A stretch of 59,012 bases of DNA from Pseudomonadota bacterium (GTDB taxonomy: Bacteria > Bdellovibrionota_B > Oligoflexia > Oligoflexales > CAIYRB01), in NCBI GenBank assembly GCA_026390435.1, contig JAPLFY010000043.1:1-59012 (forward strand), read 5' to 3'. Positions within the stretch are counted from its first letter, which is position 1, and every line of letters begins with the position of its first letter. Shown one piece after another: positions 51,494 to 59,012 of this stretch. Made by a program: the position numbers and the translations under genes. The notes under the pieces were generated by a model. The model had not been told where the DNA came from and made no database searches. It worked only from the letters and a program-made list of their open reading frames with translations.

Positions 51494-52072
51494 TTGAATC
51501 ACGAGATCGACCAGTTCATAAGCAAAGCCCCAAAGTGGCGTGAAGAGATTGCAGCACTTCGCACCATTGTGCTGACCACGAAGCTGGAGGAGTGTCTGAA
51601 GTGGCGCATGCCGTGCTACTGCCGACAAGAAGGCAATGTCGCTATCATTCAGCCATTCAAATCTTGTTTAGCCCTGATGTTCTTCAAGGGAACGTTGCTC
51701 AAGGATCCCAAAAAGATCCTAGTCGACATCGGCCCCAACTCTAAGGCAGCGCGTCGGTTGGAATTCCACTCCGTCGCCGAAATCAAAAAGTTGACGCCCG
51801 CTATCAAAGCCTACCTAAAAGAGGCGATAACGATCGAAGACTCCAGGCAGACTGTGGAGTTCAAGAAGAAGCCCGAGGCTGAGCCTATTGAGCTGAAGAC
51901 CGCGTTCCGCAAGAATCCTCGCCTGGAGAAGGCGTTTAGGGCGCTCACACCCGGACGTCAGAGAGCCTATATTTTACACATCGCCAGCGCCAAGCAGGCG
52001 GCGACGCGCGAGACAAGAATCGACAAGATCACCCCGCGCATTCTGGCTGGCAAGGGTCTAACTGATCGGTAG
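51494..52072 (+). CDS. YdeI/DUF1801-family protein
   Basis: A 192-aa protein with the YdeI pattern: EEIAALRTIVLTTKLEECLK followed by WRMPCYC, then IQPFKSCLALMFFKGTLLKD, and a C-terminal domain with LEKAFRALTPGRQRAYILHI and AKQAATRETRIDK. The family has no settled function. Translation appears to begin at TTG 51494 with a weak ribosome-binding site; the preceding 160 bases are AT-rich and hold no other gene. Confidence 0.8.
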   Translation: MNHEIDQFISKAPKWREEIAALRTIVLTTKLEECLKWRMPCYCRQEGNVAIIQPFKSCLALMFFKGTLLKDPKKILVDIGPNSKAARRLEFHSVAEIKKLTPAIKAYLKEAITIEDSRQTVEFKKKPEAEPIELKTAFRKNPRLEKAFRALTPGRQRAYILHIASAKQAATRETRIDKITPRILAGKGLTDR

Positions 52073-52246
52073 TTCGCATGACTGCCCGCTTATTTGCAAA
52101 ATAGGCGGTGCAAGCATGTCTAATCCGCTGCCGCGCGGCAGCGAGTTCGGCCAATGCTGACGCGTGCTTATGCTCCATGAATGACATAAGTCGATGTCAC
52201 TCTGGTGCTTAAGTTGCTGGCTTTACATGGTTTTGTGCCCTATTTA

Positions 52247-52358
52247 CTTCTTGGGGTCGGGCACTTATGGCAACTCATTGACACCATTAGAACGCCACAA
52301 AACATGACTACAAAAGATCCAGGACTTTCGTTAGCTTAGCGCCAGTGCCCGACCCCCT
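52247..52358 (+). mobile_element. 112-bp inverted-repeat element, copy 1 (MITE/REP-like)
   Basis: It begins CTTCTTGGGGTCGGGCACTT and ends with AGTGCCCGACCCCCT. The terminal 13 bases GGGGTCGGGCACT are perfectly inverted at the other end. A second copy at 53056-53167 in the same orientation has the same length and about nine differences. It encodes nothing and no flanking duplication is obvious. GGGGTC-type ends are known from repeats tied to REP-associated transposases. Confidence 0.75.
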
Positions 52359-52363
52359 AGCTC

Positions 52364-52726
52364 TCATTTGAAAGTGTGGTCTTCAACCTTTGGCCAAAGC
52401 AGGACCTGACCCGGTTGCGGGACCAACGGCGTCCTTCTTAGGGCTTCCTCAAAAGCCGCCAGGTAGACCGCTTTCTTTGCCTGGGCAAGCTGTACAATGA
52501 CGATGGCAAATTTCGGCAGGTCCTTCAGCACATGGGCTGCGTCGAGGTGCATCCTGACATCGCGTGTGATGATGCCGTCATAACCAGCGATCGTCGCTGC
52601 TTTAGCTAATCGGCCATTGCTCAGCTCTGACCAGCCTTCCAACGTGGCTGGCGTAGATTGGAACCCGGCCGCTATCAACAGTCGGGACACACCAGGAGGA
52701 AGATTATGGTCTATGAGCAGTCGCAG
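52364..52726 (-). CDS. DUF5615 PIN-like toxin; start codon unclear
   Basis: The frame reads LRLLIDHNLPPGVSRLLIAA and later GRLAKAATIAGYDGIITRD, the DUF5615/PIN-like pattern with the conserved early Asp (LIDHN) and later TRD. These toxins follow DUF433 antitoxins, as here. The only standard in-frame start is GTG 52690, which would remove the LIDHN segment. Upstream the frame is open to 52753 but offers no ATG, GTG or TTG; the first candidate is CTG 52726. Either a CTG start, frameshifting from the overlapping DUF433 gene, or a mutated start must be assumed. The stop lies 6 bases from repeat copy 1. Confidence 0.7.
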   Translation of the reverse strand: MRLLIDHNLPPGVSRLLIAAGFQSTPATLEGWSELSNGRLAKAATIAGYDGIITRDVRMHLDAAHVLKDLPKFAIVIVQLAQAKKAVYLAAFEEALRRTPLVPQPGQVLLWPKVEDHTFK

Positions 52727-52988
52727 GCATGGCTCCCAAAAGATCGGCGGCGGCTAGCAGGGCCTCATGTAGGACTTCATCTGTGAAGCTGGACTCGTAG
52801 AAGTCATTGATGTCATCGAGCGAGAGCCCGGCCGCCACGCTCTCTAGGAGATGGCTCACCCCAATCCGGGTACCACGGATGGTCAATTGGCCACCCAGTA
52901 AGTCGGGGTGCTGGACGATGTGGCGAAACCCTTTATAAGCCGGGGCAGAGCTTGCAGTGATTTCGGTTGGCTGACTGACTTGGCTCAT
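52704..52988 (-). CDS. DUF433-family antitoxin
   Basis: A 94-aa protein with the DUF433 core: HIVQHPDLLGGQLTIRGTRI followed by GVSHLLESVAAGLSLDDIND, a winged-helix-like DNA-binding fold. It is the usual partner of DUF5615 toxins. The start at 52988 (MSQVSQ) has GGAGAG 6 bases upstream. Its last 8 codons overlap the 5' part of the toxin frame. Confidence 0.88.
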   Translation of the reverse strand: MSQVSQPTEITASSAPAYKGFRHIVQHPDLLGGQLTIRGTRIGVSHLLESVAAGLSLDDINDFYESSFTDEVLHEALLAAADLLGAMPATAHRP

Positions 52989-53055
52989 GGGCTCTCTCCC
53001 TCGTGTGGAGGGTATCATTCCCGGCTACCTATCTCAACCCTGGCGAAGCCGAGGG

Positions 53056-53167
53056 CTTCTTGGGGTCGGGCACTTATGGCAACTCATTGACACCATTAGA
53101 ACACCACAAAACATGGCTATAAAAGATCTCGCGCTTTCAGTAGCTTAGCGCCAGTGCCCGACCCCCT
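53056..53167 (+). mobile_element. 112-bp inverted-repeat element, copy 2 (MITE/REP-like)
   Basis: It is a direct-orientation copy of the element at 52247-52358, with the same perfect 13-bp terminal inverted repeats; differences cluster in the right half. The two copies enclose the DUF433/DUF5615 pair and almost nothing else. Confidence 0.75.
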
Positions 53168-53268
53168 GCTCCCCGGAGTCTCGAGGTGCTGGCGGCGGAG
53201 AACGACCATCGGGAGGCCAAATCCGCGAGCCTAAAGGTTTGATGGATATCACGGCCGTGATCTGTTGA

Positions 53269-54006
53269 TTACTGCGCAACAAATGCTTCAGACACTTTTA
53301 TGCTGTCAAAATGATCTGCGGTAAAAATTTCGCCAGTAATAGCATTGGCTACTAATTCATCCACTTGCTTGATCACATCCTGTTGTGTTCGATGATCCGA
53401 AAAATCCCCACTATCCGCACTATCCGGTAAGGTCACAGGCAATTGAATAGCGCGCATCGAGGTGTCACCTTTAACGATGGCCTCATAAATTGCATGCCCA
53501 AAGATCAGGTGCTGCGAACTCTGCAGTCGCGGACCCGTTACCGTGATAATGCCGCCTTCATCAAACATAGTGAGGCGGTCTTGTTCGCGGGTGCGCACGA
53601 TACCCGGTAAACGTGCGGCTATTTGGCGAGCATTGCAGGCACCTTTGGCACGAGGGAAGGTCGCCCACATTAATGCATTGAAAAAGTCATGCCAGTTGCG
53701 GCTGCGCGTTGAGACTTCTCCGAGTGTGTATATCCTTTGCTCATAGTCGCCAGTTGCTTTGTGCCGCCTGCGTGCAGGACCGCGTGGTTTTGGTTTAGCG
53801 GCAACGAAGTTAAGGGGCAGACCTGAAGCCGTCTTTAGGTCTAGTGCGCTAGCCATCGCGTTGAGTGCCGCATGGTCGGGAAAATCGCTATTTGCGATAA
53901 AGCGTTCGGATTTATCTAGGAGGAGCTGAAAAGCCTCATGGCTAGCGCCAAAGTCTGGCAGCCATCCTAGTTTAGTTGCACTGATTTTCGGGGATTGTTC
54001 AATCAC
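53269..54006 (-). CDS. DUF3025-family protein
   Basis: A 245-aa protein carrying the DUF3025 signature: YEQRIYTLGEVSTRSRNWHD followed by FFNALMWATFPRAKGACNAR, then REQDRLTMFDEGGIITV. The WHDxFNALxWxxFPRAK block is nearly invariant in the family and probably forms an active or binding site, but no function is known. Translation starts at GTG 54006. About 290 AT-rich bases separate it from the divergent VWA lipoprotein gene and hold only promoter-like sequence. Confidence 0.85.
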   Translation of the reverse strand: MIEQSPKISATKLGWLPDFGASHEAFQLLLDKSERFIANSDFPDHAALNAMASALDLKTASGLPLNFVAAKPKPRGPARRRHKATGDYEQRIYTLGEVSTRSRNWHDFFNALMWATFPRAKGACNARQIAARLPGIVRTREQDRLTMFDEGGIITVTGPRLQSSQHLIFGHAIYEAIVKGDTSMRAIQLPVTLPDSADSGDFSDHRTQQDVIKQVDELVANAITGEIFTADHFDSIKVSEAFVAQ

Positions 54007-54297
54007 TGGGTGGCCAAATGTACCTTAGGGTCCCGTTGCGACTTAAGATTTCAGTCGATGTATCTAACGAACGGGCTTTTAAAAGCAATAAGTTTTCAAA
54101 AACTCGGTGGGTGATGGCGCCTTCTATCTCAATGAATACATTCGATTTTTTTAATAGTTTTTAATATATTCATAGAATTCTTTGACTTTTTATTAAAGTT
54201 GTTATAAAACTATTAATAAGGGCGTTCGCCCAAATCGTTGATACAGACCTGATATTCCCCAAGCCTCTCCCCAAGCTGCTCTGAACGGAACACCCTA

Positions 54298-55323
54298 ATG
54301 ACCCCTCGCTACCTAACGTCCTCGATCCTGTTATCGAGCCTCATGATGGCCTGCTCATCGGCGAAATTTGCCGGTAACAGCGGAGCCAACGACGGCAAGC
54401 AACCGGAGTCCGTCCAACCCCAGGCGGTGAGTGCTGACCCTAGTTTAGTGTCCGTGCCTACAATGGCGCCCGGGGCACTGTTGCCAACGTGTACAGACGG
54501 CGTGAAGATTACAGGTGCCAGGATTGGATTTGTGATCGACAACTCTGGCTCGAACAGCAGCACCGATTGTCCGACTCGATCGGCAACAGGAACGACAAAC
54601 TTTCTCGATCAGCTCCGCTATGCTTGCGGTGGCCCAACAGCACGAGAATCTGCGGTACTTGATGCCTACGATCTACTAGCGCAGGTCGCAGCTAAGGCAC
54701 CCGGCGATCCAATGGCAGAGTCGCAAATGGCGATTGCGTCGTTCCCGACCGCCGGGAATCAGTCGACTGGTTGGCAAAAGCAGATCGGGTGGCGCCCCAT
54801 GTTAGCCGCAGCCCGCGGCGAGATCGCGAATTCCCTGCTGTTTACTCGCTCGCCAGGTGGTCTGACGCCTTATTCTGCAGCGGTGACAGCGGCGTCTACC
54901 TTGTTTGTTAATGTTCCTAAAGACGACCGCCAAAACGTCGTTATCTTGATTTCTGACGGTCAAGCGACCGACGGTAATCCTGCTGATGTAGAGGCAAAAG
55001 CGGCAGCACTTAAAGCTAGTGGTGTGAAGGTCTACGTCATCATTTATGGCGGGACTTTAGCAGAAAACGCCTCATCTCAAGTCGAATTGATGCAACGCCT
55101 GCAGACCTCCAACAAAGCATCGTCTCAGGGTAACTGGTACTCCTCTAACTACGCCAGCTTTGATGACTACATAAAAAAGCTGGTTGGCGTTAACGGTCAA
55201 GGTGGTCTCGCTGCCAACGTCGCTGGTGACGGTCATCTGATTGAAATCAAAAGCGCAAATAGTCTTTCTGAAACGGTGCGCAGTCTAGTGTCTACTCAAG
55301 CTCTCAAGTGCTCAGCAAGGTAA
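54298..55323 (+). CDS. VWA-domain lipoprotein
   Basis: A 341-aa lipoprotein with lipobox LMMAC. From about residue 73 it has a von Willebrand A domain: the MIDAS DxSxS appears as DNSGSNSS, the distal Asp as LISDGQATDG, and a conserved Thr lies in GGLTPYSAAV. Two cysteines near residues 97 and 111 may form a disulfide. VWA domains bind partners through a metal; this one faces the periplasm or cell surface. It has its own strong terminator, so it is a single-gene unit. Confidence 0.88.
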   Translation: MTPRYLTSSILLSSLMMACSSAKFAGNSGANDGKQPESVQPQAVSADPSLVSVPTMAPGALLPTCTDGVKITGARIGFVIDNSGSNSSTDCPTRSATGTTNFLDQLRYACGGPTARESAVLDAYDLLAQVAAKAPGDPMAESQMAIASFPTAGNQSTGWQKQIGWRPMLAAARGEIANSLLFTRSPGGLTPYSAAVTAASTLFVNVPKDDRQNVVILISDGQATDGNPADVEAKAAALKASGVKVYVIIYGGTLAENASSQVELMQRLQTSNKASSQGNWYSSNYASFDDYIKKLVGVNGQGGLAANVAGDGHLIEIKSANSLSETVRSLVSTQALKCSAR

Positions 55324-55358
55324 TCTCAAGCCTTGCTTACATCGTCCCTTCGTCCCTG

Positions 55359-55394
55359 GGCGGGGCAGGCTTCGCCTGCCCCGTCGCTTTTTTA
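55359..55394 (+). terminator. Rho-independent terminator of the VWA gene
   Basis: A 9-bp GC-rich stem (55361-55369 with 55375-55383) is followed closely by TCGC and a run of T residues, 36 bases after the stop. Confidence 0.92.
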
Positions 55395-55504
55395 CGAATA
55401 TTTTACGAAACTTCACCAGACCTACTTGGTTGACAAAAGCCCTGTAACTCCTCAGTCTTCTAGATAAGGCGATTCAAACGCCGGTTCTTTCTGGGGAGTG
55501 GCTT

Positions 55505-56881
55505 ATGATGCAGCATGCCGAAATCAAGCAACTTTTGTCGCGTCAGCGGGTGTTTTTTCAAAGTGGCAAGACGCGAAGCATTGATTTTCGCTTAGCTCAA
55601 TTAAAGAAGCTGCGTCAGGCCATCGAAAGTCTTGAGGGAGAGATCACCGCAGCACTACGGCGTGATCTCGGTAAATCCGACTTTGAGGCCTACACTAGTG
55701 AAGTCGGTATTGTTTACGAAGAGCTCAGTCTTGTAGCCGTGAATCTCCCGACATGGTCGCGGCCGCAACACGTCTCGACGCCTCTAGCTTATCAACCCTC
55801 GTTTAGTACGGTATATCCCCAGCCACGCGGTGTCGTTCTGATCATGGCTCCGTGGAATTACCCATTCCAGCTCATATTTGCGCCGCTCATCGGAGCGATC
55901 GCAGCCGGTAATTGCATCGTGCTTAAGCCCTCGGAGTTAGCTCCGGCGACTACGGCCGTGATGTCTAAGTTGATAGAACGCACGTTTTCTCCTGAATACT
56001 GCGCCTTAATTGAAGGTGGTGTCAGCGAGACCACGGCACTTCTCGAAGAGCAATTTGATCACATCTTCTTTACCGGCAGTATTCCAGTAGGGAAGGTCGT
56101 CATGCGCGCTGCCGCTGAGCACCTGACATCGGTGACTCTGGAGCTCGGCGGTAAGAGTCCGTGCATAGTCGACGCCGATACCAATTTAAAAGTGACAGCG
56201 CGACGCATTGCCTGGGGTAAATTCTTCAACTGTGGCCAGACCTGCGTAGCTCCTGACTACTTATTGGTGCCGCGTCAGATCAAGCGTGAATTGTTGGCGC
56301 TGATTAAACAAAGCGTGCAGGAATTTTATGGCGCAAACCCGCAGGAAAGTCCTGATTACGGTCACATCATAAATGAACGGCATTTTGACCGACTTTTAGC
56401 ACTCATCTCTGGCGAGGTCGTACTCGGCGGCAGTCACGACCGCAGCAAGCTTTACATAGCTCCGACTGTCATCGATCAGGTCAAAATGGAAGACAAGGTC
56501 ATGGAAGATGAAATCTTTGGCCCGATCTTGCCGGTGCTTGAATACGACACTCTTGATGATGCCTTTGCCATGGTTCGTCAACGCCCCAATCCGCTGGCAT
56601 GCTATGTGTTCAGTAACCGCCGTGCGACCGAGGAGCGGGTGATTAACGAGCTCAGCTTTGGCGGTGGATGCGTGAATAATGCCCTGATACACGTAGGTAA
56701 TGCGCATTTACCATTTGGCGGAATCGGCGCAAGCGGCATGGGGAATTATCACGGTCAGCATAGCTTTCTGACTTTTTCTCATCAGAAAGCCATCACGAAA
56801 ACGCCGTTTATGCTCGACTTACCCCTGAAGTATCCGCCTTACAAAAACAAGGTCAAGCTAGCGCGCAAGATTATCGGATAA
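55505..56881 (+). CDS. Aldehyde dehydrogenase (class 3-like)
   Basis: A 458-aa NAD(P)-dependent enzyme of the ALDH3/coniferyl-aldehyde type, short at the N-terminus. MAPWNYPFQLIFAPLIGAIA and VLKPSELAPAT bind the cofactor, the catalytic Glu is in TLELGGKSPCIVD, and the nucleophilic Cys is in FFNCGQTCVAPDY. FGGIGASGMGNYHG closes the active site. The C-terminal LKYPPYKNK resembles fatty aldehyde dehydrogenases. GGGGAG precedes the ATG pair at 55505. Confidence 0.93.
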   Translation: MMQHAEIKQLLSRQRVFFQSGKTRSIDFRLAQLKKLRQAIESLEGEITAALRRDLGKSDFEAYTSEVGIVYEELSLVAVNLPTWSRPQHVSTPLAYQPSFSTVYPQPRGVVLIMAPWNYPFQLIFAPLIGAIAAGNCIVLKPSELAPATTAVMSKLIERTFSPEYCALIEGGVSETTALLEEQFDHIFFTGSIPVGKVVMRAAAEHLTSVTLELGGKSPCIVDADTNLKVTARRIAWGKFFNCGQTCVAPDYLLVPRQIKRELLALIKQSVQEFYGANPQESPDYGHIINERHFDRLLALISGEVVLGGSHDRSKLYIAPTVIDQVKMEDKVMEDEIFGPILPVLEYDTLDDAFAMVRQRPNPLACYVFSNRRATEERVINELSFGGGCVNNALIHVGNAHLPFGGIGASGMGNYHGQHSFLTFSHQKAITKTPFMLDLPLKYPPYKNKVKLARKIIG

Positions 56882-56897
56882 GGGTGAAGTGAGCAGG

Positions 56898-57521
56898 CTA
56901 AAGTTCCGGGTCTAGTGGCACTGCGGCCCGGCCGCGCATCTTCATAAACTGGGCGGCAAAGGTGGTAAAGAAGGTGAGCAGGGCGGTCTCTGCCTCGGCG
57001 CTCTCTAGGCAGCCTATCGCTTGAGCGATCGCCTCAAACGTGGACATGCGGTCGGCGAAAATGTTGCGCCGTGGTCTGTTCACATTCAGGGTGGGGCCAG
57101 GCAGGGCAACTGGTATTGCAGCCTTTAGAAGAGGCAGTCGCCTCATCATGCTCTTGGTCTGGCCCCAATTGCCATCCGGCACCAGTAAGGTGCAGGGCTT
57201 GGGTAGTCCAGCGACAAATTCCGGTGTTAAGATCTTTGCCCCGCAGCCTGGAAACAGCGCCAGCAGGGACCCGGGAGCGGCTAATAAGTCCTCACCGGTG
57301 ACTGGCTGGTGCTGTAGACCTTGTAGCCGAATGCCAGCATTAGCTAAGGTCAGCTGGACTAGGTGACCGGTATTGCTCCCCCGCGGCCATTCACCCATGT
57401 GCATGATCACTTCGATACGGGTCGCCAAATCTAGCTTGGGTGCGACCTGACATACGCACAGGGAGCGCGATAAGCGGCACGACGGACAGCGGTGTATTGA
57501 TAGGTTAACGGGCGGTAACAA
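56898..57521 (-). CDS. DTW-domain protein (tRNA aminocarboxypropyltransferase-like)
   Basis: A 207-aa protein. Cysteines in CPSCRLSRSLCVC (about residues 13-25) match the N-terminal zinc-like cluster of the DTW family, and LLVPDGNWGQTKSMMRRLP corresponds to its DTW motif, with Asn where Thr is usual. Family members TapT/Tsr3 transfer an aminocarboxypropyl group to RNA; in bacteria this gives acp3U in tRNA. Translation seems to start at TTG 57521 with AGGA upstream. It converges with the aldehyde dehydrogenase gene, 16 bases apart. Confidence 0.85.
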   Translation of the reverse strand: MLPPVNLSIHRCPSCRLSRSLCVCQVAPKLDLATRIEVIMHMGEWPRGSNTGHLVQLTLANAGIRLQGLQHQPVTGEDLLAAPGSLLALFPGCGAKILTPEFVAGLPKPCTLLVPDGNWGQTKSMMRRLPLLKAAIPVALPGPTLNVNRPRRNIFADRMSTFEAIAQAIGCLESAEAETALLTFFTTFAAQFMKMRGRAAVPLDPEL

Positions 57522-57612
57522 GGTGACATTTCCTGCATCAGAAATAAGTTCGCGGACAGCGCGCCTAGTTTGAGCGTGCTACCCGCGGACAGCCGAGACT
57601 AATTACCAGGAA

Positions 57613-58554
57613 TTAGATGCAATTGACCACGTTTACTTGGTTGTTAGTGAAAATCTGCACGCCACCACCGAAGGTGACATTGCTCTGAGCACAAGCAGTG
57701 ACATTGACTTGTTGCAGTACCGAAACACCAGAGATGCAATATAGGGCTAGAGGGTTCAGCAAGGCTAATTCTACGGCACCTAAGACGTTCACCATGTTAA
57801 TGATCACCAGTGTCGGGCCTTTTGATGCATCTGCAATCACGTTGCCACTGAGCACGTTTACGCTATTGACCATCCGCACGCCAATTTGAAATGGGCCACC
57901 AACGGGCACGCCGACACCGGCAAAGGCTCCAAGGCAAGATCCGACGACACCTTTGTCGTAAAAACCACCACCGAAGCCACCAGGACCACCGAAGCCGCCC
58001 GGTCCACCGATGCCGCCTGGGCCACCGATGCCGCCTGGGCCACCGATGCCGCCTGGGCCGCCGATGCCACCGTAGCCGCCAGCACCACCGATGCCACCGA
58101 AGCCGCCAGCACCACCGATACCGCCGAAGCCGCCAGCACCACCGATGCCACCGTAGCCACCTGGTCCACCAACACCGCCTGGGCCGCCGACACCGCCGAC
58201 ACTGCCTGGACCGCCGACGCCGCCAGCGTTAATGCCACCGACGCTAGCCGGATCACCGCCGCCGATAGCGCCCTGTGGCCACTGAATATTACCGTTGCCG
58301 TCATTACAATATGCATTTATGCCGCATTCCAGCGCCTTTCCGTCGGCACCAAGAGCAGGGCCTGTGCCAGCGGGAGCCCCTGGGCCTGCAGCGGGAGTAC
58401 CTGGTGCAGCGCCGTCGACAGGAGCAGCGCCGTCCACTAATGCGGCTGGATTACGGTTGCTGCTTTTTGAGGTTATTTGCGCGCATCCCATAAGTATGGA
58501 AAGCACTGAGGTAGATGTTAAAAGTAAACTGGTGTGCTTTGAGATGTAAGACAT
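57613..58554 (-). CDS. Glycine-rich repeat lipoprotein
   Basis: A 313-aa lipoprotein with lipobox ILMGC. After an Ala/Pro/Gly linker and a segment with two cysteines (CGINAYCNDGNG), residues about 108-200 consist of GGxGG units (GGIGGAGGFGGIGGPGG and variants). The last 110 residues are hydrophobic beta-rich and Asn/Val-rich, with VNVLSGNV, VNVTACAQSNVTF and QVNVVNC. The C-terminal part looks like a parallel beta-helix or adhesive domain. A surface or matrix role is plausible; no family is recognised. Confidence 0.8.
   Translation of the reverse strand: MSYISKHTSLLLTSTSVLSILMGCAQITSKSSNRNPAALVDGAAPVDGAAPGTPAAGPGAPAGTGPALGADGKALECGINAYCNDGNGNIQWPQGAIGGGDPASVGGINAGGVGGPGSVGGVGGPGGVGGPGGYGGIGGAGGFGGIGGAGGFGGIGGAGGYGGIGGPGGIGGPGGIGGPGGIGGPGGFGGPGGFGGGFYDKGVVGSCLGAFAGVGVPVGGPFQIGVRMVNSVNVLSGNVIADASKGPTLVIINMVNVLGAVELALLNPLALYCISGVSVLQQVNVTACAQSNVTFGGGVQIFTNNQVNVVNCI
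57961..58230 (-). repeat. Gly-rich coding tandem repeats
   Basis: Units of 9, 18 and 27-36 bases built on GGxGG codons repeat imperfectly across this stretch. On the plus strand the same bases give long open frames that are artefacts of the repeat. Confidence 0.85.
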
Positions 58555-58860
58555 TACTAAAACTCCATCGTCCGTTAGAAATTCAGCATCAACGTTTTTC
58601 AGCTACAGCTACGAGAGCAGCATCACTTTCACACGTCCGAGCTGGTTTCAGCCCGGTAACAGCCATTCTGCAAATGCCACGCCAATCTTGGGGGGCGTCA
58701 TTAACGTGTTGAATTTGTTGCAAATCGACTCTTGTTTTACGGCCTGCTAAAGCCCGGTTTTTGTCGAATAAAACTAGAGACCGTCAAAAAAGAAGACAAA
58801 TAGTCACCAACTGCAGGGTCCACTTGGTGCCTGTTACGGGCTTGGTTTAGTATAGAGATC
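58555..58860. other. Gene-free gap before the last lipoprotein gene
   Basis: It separates two divergent lipoprotein genes. I see no RNA gene or clear terminator. Weak promoter-like TTGGTG and TAGTAT lie near 58824-58854, pointing towards the plus-strand gene. Confidence 0.5.
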
Positions 58861-58899
58861 ATGACCTCTATAGATTTACGTAAGTTCGCGAGGGTGAAT

Positions 58900-59012
58900 A
58901 TGCCGGTGATACTGAGCCAGCCTGCACGAAGCTTGTGCCTAATCACAGTGGCTTTAGTTTTCGGATGCAAAGAAATTCCGGACAGTGTTAACCAGCGTGA
59001 CGTCGAGATTGC
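58900..59012 (+). CDS. Lipoprotein, N-terminal part only (cut by window edge)
   Basis: The frame reads MPVILSQPARSLCLITVALV, then FGCKEIPDSVNQRDVEI, and runs off the window. The hydrophobic stretch followed by VFGC is a lipobox with Cys at residue 23. GAGGG lies 6 bases before ATG 58900; an in-frame ATG at 58861 lacks such a site. Too little is present to name a family. Confidence 0.6.
   Translation, partial: MPVILSQPARSLCLITVALVFGCKEIPDSVNQRDVEI

Noticed and set aside
52085-52107. Terminator after the YdeI-like gene
   Set aside because: CCGCTTATTT and its partner AAAATAGGCGG form an imperfect dyad, but no T run follows and the pairing is weak.
57961-58230. CRISPR array
   Set aside because: The repeats are in-frame coding units of variable length with no unique spacers and no cas genes in the window.
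57858-58440. Long overlapping frames on both strands in the Gly-repeat region
   Set aside because: They are low-complexity readings of the GGxGG repeat in other frames, such as Thr/Ala- or His/Arg-rich strings.
58737-58970. A 77-codon minus-strand frame at the right end
   Set aside because: It overlaps the plus-strand lipoprotein start, which has a lipobox and ribosome-binding site, and shows no recognisable content itself.
1-59012. tRNA, rRNA or riboswitch genes
   Set aside because: I looked through the larger gaps and saw no cloverleaf, rRNA segment or known riboswitch core; a covariance-model search would be needed to exclude small RNAs.

Overview
The window is a compact stretch of a Gram-negative bacterial chromosome of moderate GC content. 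Lipoproteins with clear lipoboxes, TolC-, FadL- and other beta-barrel outer membrane proteins, and a zinc-free L33 show a diderm cell. Remnants of tail-fibre-like surface proteins with the VGIGTTSPASKLDV signature, the tig-clpP-clpX-lon order and TTG/GTG starts suggest a member of the former Deltaproteobacteria, perhaps Bdellovibrionota/Oligoflexia. That placement is inference; no rRNA or tRNA gene is visible to test it.

Layout. The left edge holds the C-terminal end of an HNH endonuclease and then an AbiE-type toxin-antitoxin locus in which antitoxin and toxin are read as one frame; positions 141-342 hold no recognisable gene. Next come rpmG, an MBL-fold hydrolase, and two overlapping Deg-type genes (one active protease, one apparent pseudoprotease). 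Opposite them lie a large unknown membrane protein and a PAS histidine kinase. From 9.9 to 16.3 kb is the minus-strand proteostasis cluster tig-clpP-clpX-lon. From 16.4 to 25 kb are a TPR protein, a tiny membrane peptide, a Pr6Pr-like membrane protein beside a small inverted-repeat element, a cNMP-binding protein, the E2 and E3 subunits of a 2-oxo acid dehydrogenase, a DMT transporter and a UbiB-like kinase. From 25 to 33 kb are engB, mutL-miaA and a TolC/EmrA/EmrB-like efflux operon.

From 33.2 to 37.3 kb is an accessory island: two relics of tail-fibre-like proteins, two VapBC-type toxin-antitoxin pairs and an AAA_14-type ATPase behind a palindromic promoter region. Housekeeping resumes from 37.3 to 51.3 kb with ubiE/menG, an outer membrane protein, a cobU-like gene, tyrS, an SH3/M48 pair, a FadL-like protein, greA, cysS, an RDD protein, an IrrE-like protein without its HExxH motif, a BamE-like lipoprotein and trpBA. 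From 51.5 to 54 kb is a second small accessory patch: a YdeI-like protein and a DUF433/DUF5615 toxin-antitoxin pair bracketed by two nearly identical 112-bp inverted-repeat elements, then a DUF3025 protein. The right end carries a VWA lipoprotein, an aldehyde dehydrogenase, a DTW-domain protein, a glycine-rich lipoprotein and the start of another lipoprotein cut by the window edge.

The points most worth following are the Deg protease/pseudoprotease pair, the apparently fused AbiE locus with its 17-bp operator arms, the DUF5615 toxin with no normal start codon lying between two copies of a short mobile-looking repeat, the palindrome before the AAA_14 ATPase, and the IrrE-like protein that has lost its metal site.
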